The notes below the pieces were generated by a model that saw nothing but the letters and a program-made list of their open reading frames with translations, made no database searches and was not told the origin of the DNA. A program made the position numbers and the translations under genes. Positions 60,051 to 64,000 of a DNA stretch of 64,000 nt are shown here, one piece after another. How positions within the stretch are numbered: the stretch's first letter is position 1; the number at the start of each line of letters is the position of its first letter. Origin of the DNA: Mesosutterella faecium (GTDB taxonomy: Bacteria > Pseudomonadota > Gammaproteobacteria > Burkholderiales > Burkholderiaceae_F); assembly GCF_022809315.2 (NCBI RefSeq), contig NZ_JAKZJU020000001.1, positions 1,835,001 through 1,899,000 of the forward strand, in the 5' to 3' direction.

Positions 60051-61004
60051 ATGAACAGAAGCTTTGCGGAACAAAGAAGGGAGGTGCTTCGCGCGCTTCT
60101 CGCCCTGGGGCTGTCCGCTGCGTCCGCTCCGGCCGCGAGGGCCGCCTCTGCCCTTCGGAGCCCGGTGCGGGCGAAGCGAGGAATCATGGGAAAATTCAAC
60201 TTTCAGACCCGCCGGGTTCTCCTGAACAGCGGCTGGGAAATGCCGATTCTGGGGCTCGGAACCTACGCCCTCTCGGACCGGGAGTGCGAGGCCTCTATCA
60301 ACGCCCTGCTTGAAGCGGGCGGAAGGCTGATCGACACGGCCCACGCCTACGGCAACGAGGCGGCCGTCGGCCGCGCCGTGAGGCGCTCCTCCGTCCCCCG
60401 CGGCGAGATCTTCGTCACGACGAAGATCTACCCCGACCAGTTCAGCCGCCCCGGGCAGGCGATCAGGGAGGCCTTTGAGAAGACCGGGCTCGACTACATC
60501 GACATGATCCTGCTGCACCATCCGGGTCCCGGCGACCTCGAGGTCTACAAGGCTCTTGAAAAGGAGGTCGACGCCGGGCGCGTCCGCTCGATCGGGCTCT
60601 CGAACTGGTACGTGAAGGAGCTGAAGAGCTTCCTGCCGAAGGTGAGGATCCGCCCCGCCCTCGTGCAAAACGAAATCCATCCCTACTACCAGGAAAACGA
60701 TGTGATCCCCTTCATCCAGCAGCAGGGCATCGTCGTGCAGGGCTGGTATCCGCTCGGCGGCCGGGGCTACGTGCATCAGCTCCTCGCCGACCCGGTCCTC
60801 ACCGGGATCGCCAGGGCTCACGGCGTTTCGGCCGCCCAGGTGGTGCTGCGCTGGAACCTGCAGAAAGGCGTCATCGTGATCCCGGGCTCGAGAAAGCCCG
60901 CCAAAATCCGTGAGAACCTGGATCTTTTCGGCTTTTCGCTCAGCAGCGAAGAAATGGAGCGGATCCGGGGGCTCGACCGGGGCGAAAAGCACGACTGGTA
61001 CTAA
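60051..61004 (+). CDS. Aldo/keto reductase with Tat-like export signal
   Basis: 317 residues. Residues 1-33 look like an export signal with a twin Arg (EQRREVLRALLALGLSAAS) and an ARA cleavage site. The AKR barrel begins near residue 50; tetrad Asp95, Tyr100 (LIDTAHAYG), Lys125 (VTTKIYP), His156 (ILLHHPGP); NADP block VIVIPGSRKPAKIREN. It resembles the DkgA/2,5-diketogluconate reductase branch, the partner of YqhD in E. coli. AAGGAGGA precedes the ATG. An alternative internal start at Met46 (GIMGKFNFQ) would give a cytoplasmic form. End of the cluster. Confidence 0.85.
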   Translation: MNRSFAEQRREVLRALLALGLSAASAPAARAASALRSPVRAKRGIMGKFNFQTRRVLLNSGWEMPILGLGTYALSDRECEASINALLEAGGRLIDTAHAYGNEAAVGRAVRRSSVPRGEIFVTTKIYPDQFSRPGQAIREAFEKTGLDYIDMILLHHPGPGDLEVYKALEKEVDAGRVRSIGLSNWYVKELKSFLPKVRIRPALVQNEIHPYYQENDVIPFIQQQGIVVQGWYPLGGRGYVHQLLADPVLTGIARAHGVSAAQVVLRWNLQKGVIVIPGSRKPAKIRENLDLFGFSLSSEEMERIRGLDRGEKHDWY

Positions 61005-61013
61005 AGGTGCAGA

Positions 61014-61069
61014 TAAAAAAAGGGCCGCGCCGAAAGGGCCTTCACGGGCCCGGAGCCCGGGCCGCGGCC
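61014..61069 (-). terminator. Terminator of the DoxX gene
   Basis: Minus-strand GGCCGCG (61069-61063) pairs with CGCGGCC (61029-61023) and is followed by CTTTTTTT. It may also serve the aldo/keto reductase on the other strand, though without a T-run there. Confidence 0.65.
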
Positions 61070-61103
61070 TCCTTCGCTCTTAAACAAAGGGCGAAGCGGG
61101 CAG

Positions 61104-61493
61104 TCACAGCAGGGCGTAGCTGCCGCCGCCCATCACCATGAGGGCGAGGGCCATGCCGGCGTAAAGATAAGGAATTTCAGCCACGAAGCCGCCGTAGGCA
61201 TCGCGCTTGACAAGGCTGTTCCTGTAAGCCACGAAGAGGATCGTCAGGGTGTTGCCGAGAATGACGAAGGCCGCAAGCGGCGTCAGGATGCCAAGGATCA
61301 GCATGACGGGGGCGGCGACTTCGCCCAGGTAGGCGCCGTAGGCCGCAAAGGCCGGAATGCCAAGCGGGGTGATCATCGACTTCACCGCGCCGACGCCGTG
61401 GCGGACCTTGGCAGCCCCGTGCATCAGCAGGCAGATGCCGAGCGCGAGGCGAAGGAAAAGAAGCCCGAGGTCGGGATTGAAGTAGTGGAGCAT
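61104..61493 (-). CDS. DoxX-family membrane protein
   Basis: 129 residues with four hydrophobic segments. LFLRLALGICLLMHGAAKVRHG is the usual first segment, and the YLGEVAAPVMLILGILTPLAA block the middle. CAGGAGA precedes the ATG. DoxX-like proteins of this size sit in the inner membrane and are often linked to oxidative or carbonyl stress genes. Convergent with the aldehyde cluster. Confidence 0.85.
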   Translation of the reverse strand: MLHYFNPDLGLLFLRLALGICLLMHGAAKVRHGVGAVKSMITPLGIPAFAAYGAYLGEVAAPVMLILGILTPLAAFVILGNTLTILFVAYRNSLVKRDAYGGFVAEIPYLYAGMALALMVMGGGSYALL

Positions 61494-61753
61494 GATTGCT
61501 GTTCTCCTGAAAAGGGGCCCGGTGCGCGCGGAATGCGGGGCGCCCTCCGGGCGCCTTCTGGAGGGAAGAGCGGGCGGCGGGGGCCGGCAGCTTTCCCCGG
61601 ACAGAGCCGGGGCATCCGCCGCCGGAGCCTTAGGCTTAAGAGATCCCCACGGTCAGACGGAGATCCCGGAAAAAAAGATGTTAGTCTCCGGCCCGGCAGG
61701 CCGTGAGGCCCGGCCCCTGGCCTCAGGAGAGTCTTCCCCTCGGAAACGCGGGC

Positions 61754-61788
61754 ATAAAAAAGGCATCGCAGAACAATTCCGCGATGCC
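61754..61788 (-). terminator. Intrinsic terminator of the Hsp20 gene
   Basis: Minus-strand GGCATCGC (61788-61781) pairs with GCGATGCC (61769-61762), followed by TTTTTTA. A further GCGCCGCC/GGCGGCGC hairpin lies between it and the stop codon. Confidence 0.85.
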
Positions 61789-61891
61789 TCTTTCTCTCTC
61801 CATGCTGCGGCGGCCGCGCCGAAGGGCGGGCCGGGCCGCAGTCCTGCTGCCCGCGCCGCCAGAGACCTCCGGCGGCGCGGGGATGCTGCTG

Positions 61892-62341
61892 TTACTGAAT
61901 CGCAATCATCTTGTGTTCAGGCTTCTGGGCCGCGACTTTCGGAACGTTGATCGTGAGGATGCCGTCCGCAAAGGAGGCGCTGCAGTCGCCCTGCTTCACG
62001 CCCTCGCCCACATAGAACGTCCTGCTGCAGGAGCCGGTGCTGCGCTCAGAGCGGATGAGCCGCCCTTCCTTCTTGTCCTCGTGCTTCTCGTCCTTCTTGG
62101 CCGAAACCGTGAGATAGCCGTCCTTCAGCTCCGCGCTGATCTCATCCTTCTTGAAGCCAGGCAGATCCATCAGCAGCGTGTAGCCCTTGTCGGTCTCGCG
62201 CACATCGGTCTTCATCAGACGGTCGGCGTGCTTGCCAAAGACCGCGGTGGAAGGATCCGGGAAGCGGATCCCGGAAAACACATCAAACGGATCGAAAACG
62301 CTGAACGGGGTTTCATCAAAGATAGTCGGAACATTAGCCAT
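61892..62341 (-). CDS. Small heat-shock protein (Hsp20/alpha-crystallin)
   Basis: 149 residues. N-terminal arm (PFDVFSGIRFPDPST), alpha-crystallin domain from about residue 43 (KTDVRETDKGYTLLMDLPGFKKDEISAEL), and the signature ASFADGILTINVPK. C-terminal tail is short. ATP-independent holdase chaperone in the cytoplasm. GGAGG precedes the ATG. A clear sigma-32 promoter and a long structured leader lie upstream, so it is heat- or protein-damage-induced. It sits beside the aldehyde cluster, where protein damage would be expected. Confidence 0.92.
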   Translation of the reverse strand: MANVPTIFDETPFSVFDPFDVFSGIRFPDPSTAVFGKHADRLMKTDVRETDKGYTLLMDLPGFKKDEISAELKDGYLTVSAKKDEKHEDKKEGRLIRSERSTGSCSRTFYVGEGVKQGDCSASFADGILTINVPKVAAQKPEHKMIAIQ

Positions 62342-62478
62342 AATTCATACCTCCATTAAGGCCGTCGTCCGAGCGGTCTGTTCTTTTTCGGGAAGCCCTT
62401 GCTGCTGCCGGCTTCCCGAAGGGGGAAGCCGTCTGGTCTTCGTCCTTTCGGACTCTCCCGGGGGCTTTCCCCTTTGCT
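62342..62478 (-). promoter_or_regulatory. Structured 5' leader of the Hsp20 gene, possible RNA thermometer
   Basis: About 135 bases lie between the predicted start of transcription and the ATG. A GGCTTCCC/GGGAAGCC hairpin (62408-62428) is near the middle, and CCTT just before the ribosome site can pair with GAGG of it. Long leaders that mask the ribosome site are known thermometers for Hsp20 genes. This is an inference from position and pairing only. Confidence 0.35.
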
Positions 62479-62485
62479 AACTTCT

Positions 62486-62513
62486 ATATGGGGGCGGTTG
62501 ACCGGTTTTCAAG
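62486..62513 (-). promoter_or_regulatory. Sigma-32 heat-shock promoter
   Basis: On the minus strand: CTTGAAA (62513-62507), 13-bp spacer, CCCCATAT (62493-62486). This is a near-perfect match to the sigma-32 (RpoH) consensus, upstream of the Hsp20 gene. Confidence 0.9.
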
Positions 62514-62660
62514 GGCCGTCCTCCAAAAAATATTTTCCCCATTGAACGGGAGAGCCCCTGATTCCGGGGCTTCATTTCCGGCGGGCCGAGCACGCCCCGG
62601 CGGTCCCGCAAAAGCTTAGAAGCCGGAGGCAAAACGAGGAAAGCCGTTTTCAATCACCCG

Positions 62661-63374
62661 TCACTGCTGCCGGATCCAGGCCTTGATGAGACCGACCACA
62701 TCCCTCTCGATTCCCGCAAAGCCGTGGTGCGAGAACGGCTGGCAGGCCGGCCCGTCGTCGGTGCCGCCGTCAACGGCGATGAAGTCCGTCCCGTATTTCT
62801 CAGCTGAGCGCCGGGCGGACTCAAAGTCCGTGGCTTCGCAGCCGTCCCTGCGGTGATGCACGATGAGCTGGCGGTTTTTCAGCTCCCGCGTGTCAAAATC
62901 CGCGATCATCGAAAGGCTCGAGGTATGGATCACGCCCTTCACAACGTCCTGGATGTCCGGGGCGAGACTCATCGTTGAGCGGGTTCCCCGGCTCGTGCCG
63001 ACAAGGTAGAGGTCCGCGGCGGGAAAGCGGGCCTTCAGATCGGAGGCGAGGCACTTAAAGCGCCTCAGATTCGTGGTCGAGTCCGCGGCCGCGGCGGCGA
63101 ACTCCTCATCCACCGCGGCAGGGCGGGCCCGAAGCAGAAAATTGTCCTTCTTGCGGTAGACGATCCGGCCTTCGCCGTCCCGGTGCGGGTTCACGATGCC
63201 GTCGCCGCCTGGGAAAAGGATCAGCACATAGCGGGGAGAGCCTTCCTCCGCGCGGTCCAGCACATAAGGAACTGTCAGGCCGGGGCAGGACGCGGTCTCG
63301 AGGGACTCCGACAGGCCCTGCGCGCCCGCCAGGGCGCAGGCCGACAGTCCCGCCAGCAGGAAAATCGCGCGCAT
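62661..63374 (-). CDS. Secreted alpha/beta-hydrolase
   Basis: 237 residues from the ATG at 63374, with CCGGAG upstream; earlier in-frame ATGs (63455, 63392) lack a ribosome site. Signal peptide MRAIFLLAGLSACALAGAQG. Hydrolase features: FPGGDG (oxyanion), nucleophile elbow VGTSRGTRS, late His in SHHGFAGIE. Two Cys (SCPGL and GCEAT) may form a disulfide in the periplasm. Probably an esterase or small peptidase; substrate unknown. The next gene upstream is L-asparaginase on the same strand, 107 bp away. Confidence 0.75.
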   Translation of the reverse strand: MRAIFLLAGLSACALAGAQGLSESLETASCPGLTVPYVLDRAEEGSPRYVLILFPGGDGIVNPHRDGEGRIVYRKKDNFLLRARPAAVDEEFAAAAADSTTNLRRFKCLASDLKARFPAADLYLVGTSRGTRSTMSLAPDIQDVVKGVIHTSSLSMIADFDTRELKNRQLIVHHRRDGCEATDFESARRSAEKYGTDFIAVDGGTDDGPACQPFSHHGFAGIERDVVGLIKAWIRQQ

Positions 63375-63481
63375 AGAAAAAATCTCCGGCATCAGCCACA
63401 GAGGCCGGCCCGCTTTGCCGGTGGGCCGGCCTCCAGGGAGACCTTCAGGCCGCATTCCCCCGCGGCCTTGAGGCTACCTGA

Positions 63482-64000
63482 TCAGTACTCGTCGAAGATC
63501 CTCTGGATTTCCTTCGGGTCATGCGTCCGGGTCAGGGCGAGCTGCAGCAGGATGCGGGCCTTCTGCGGGTTGAGCGTGCCGCCGTTCAGGAACCCCTCGT
63601 CGGTGTAGCGCTTCACGGAAACCGTGACGGGGCCGTTGCCCACGCGGGAAGAGCGCACGACGACCACGCCGTTCTTAATCGCCTCCGCGGCGCCCTTTTC
63701 CTCCCATTCGTGCAGCGAGCCGTTGCCCGAGCCCGCCATCACGAGCCCCCTGGCCCCGGCCTTCACAAAGGCGTCGACCGGAACGCGGTCCGCGTTCGCG
63801 TGCGAATAGACGATGTCGACCCTCGGCAGGGCGTCAAGCTTTGTGACATCGAATTCGCTCGCCGAGGTATGGCGGCGGGTGGACTGATTGAAGAAATAGT
63901 TCTTCCCGGCCGCGATGTAGCCCATCGCGCCAAGCTCCGGGGCCTTGAAGGTCGCGACGTTTGTTGTGTTGGTCTTCGTCGTGTCGCGCGCCCCGCCGAT
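63482..64000 (-). CDS. ansB: L-asparaginase II, C-terminal part
   Basis: The frame is open to the window edge, so the N-terminus is missing; 172 residues are visible. It begins GGARDTTKTNTTNVATFKAP and continues VDIVYSHANADRVPVDAF, AGSGNGSLHEWEEKGA, VVVRSSRVGNGPV and the ending LNPQKARILLQLAL, all close to periplasmic type II asparaginases. It hydrolyses asparagine to aspartate and ammonia. In anaerobes aspartate feeds fumarate for respiration, which fits the carboxylate genes elsewhere in the window. Confidence 0.93.
   Translation of the reverse strand: MGGARDTTKTNTTNVATFKAPELGAMGYIAAGKNYFFNQSTRRHTSASEFDVTKLDALPRVDIVYSHANADRVPVDAFVKAGARGLVMAGSGNGSLHEWEEKGAAEAIKNGVVVVRSSRVGNGPVTVSVKRYTDEGFLNGGTLNPQKARILLQLALTRTHDPKEIQRIFDEY

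Overview
GC-rich, densely coded bacterial chromosome. I infer a Gram-negative anaerobe, most likely a betaproteobacterium of the Sutterellaceae type. The reasons are an autotransporter with a C-terminal barrel, a lipoprotein nickel-type binding protein, several Tat signals, a type II NADH dehydrogenase, and many C4-dicarboxylate carriers together with fumarases and a flavin-only fumarate-reductase-like protein. This assignment rests on gene content only. No rRNA, tRNA or CRISPR array was seen.

Layout. 1-6460: end of a DcuC carrier, ndh, an M20 peptidase, then a short lower-GC patch of phage-like small ORFs (3503-4381) and two hypothetical genes. 6740-12670: sugar-acid dehydratase (UxaA family) with an MFS transporter, thiC under a TPP riboswitch, and a FadR-type regulator facing a two-subunit class I fumarase/tartrate dehydratase operon (13002-14519). 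14863-19881: autotransporter, DUF488 protein, aldo/keto reductase, flavodoxin. 19986-30135: a carboxylate region with a LysR regulator, MmgE/PrpD protein, DcuC carrier, enolase-superfamily dehydratase, DASS carrier, AEC carrier and fumC. 30236-33660: a lower-GC AAA ATPase behind six 15-bp AT-rich tandem repeats, then an IS110/IS1111-type element. 33850-41236: frameshifted old-yellow-enzyme gene, MATE pump, Sel1 protein, Tat-exported flavin reductase, LysR regulator. 40649-43639: pdxS-pdxT divergent from pdxR. 43930-48923: a five-gene nickel-type ABC importer. 49102-53536: frameshifted secreted hydrolase, amidase, umuD-umuC.

53533-61004 is the most striking region: a YqhC-like AraC regulator followed by three near-identical YqhD-type iron alcohol dehydrogenases, a Tat-type flavodoxin, a secreted cyclophilin-like protein and an aldo/keto reductase with an export signal. 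It looks like an enlarged yqhC-yqhD-dkgA aldehyde-reduction locus with an added cell-envelope arm. It is followed by DoxX, an Hsp20 gene with a textbook sigma-32 promoter, a secreted esterase and the end of L-asparaginase II.

How the genes fit together: tartrate- or sugar-acid-derived carboxylates would enter through the DcuC, DASS and AEC carriers, be dehydrated, and feed fumarate and malate, with fumarate reduction as an electron sink. PdxST, ThiC and nickel uptake supply cofactors. The YqhD-type cluster would clear reactive aldehydes.
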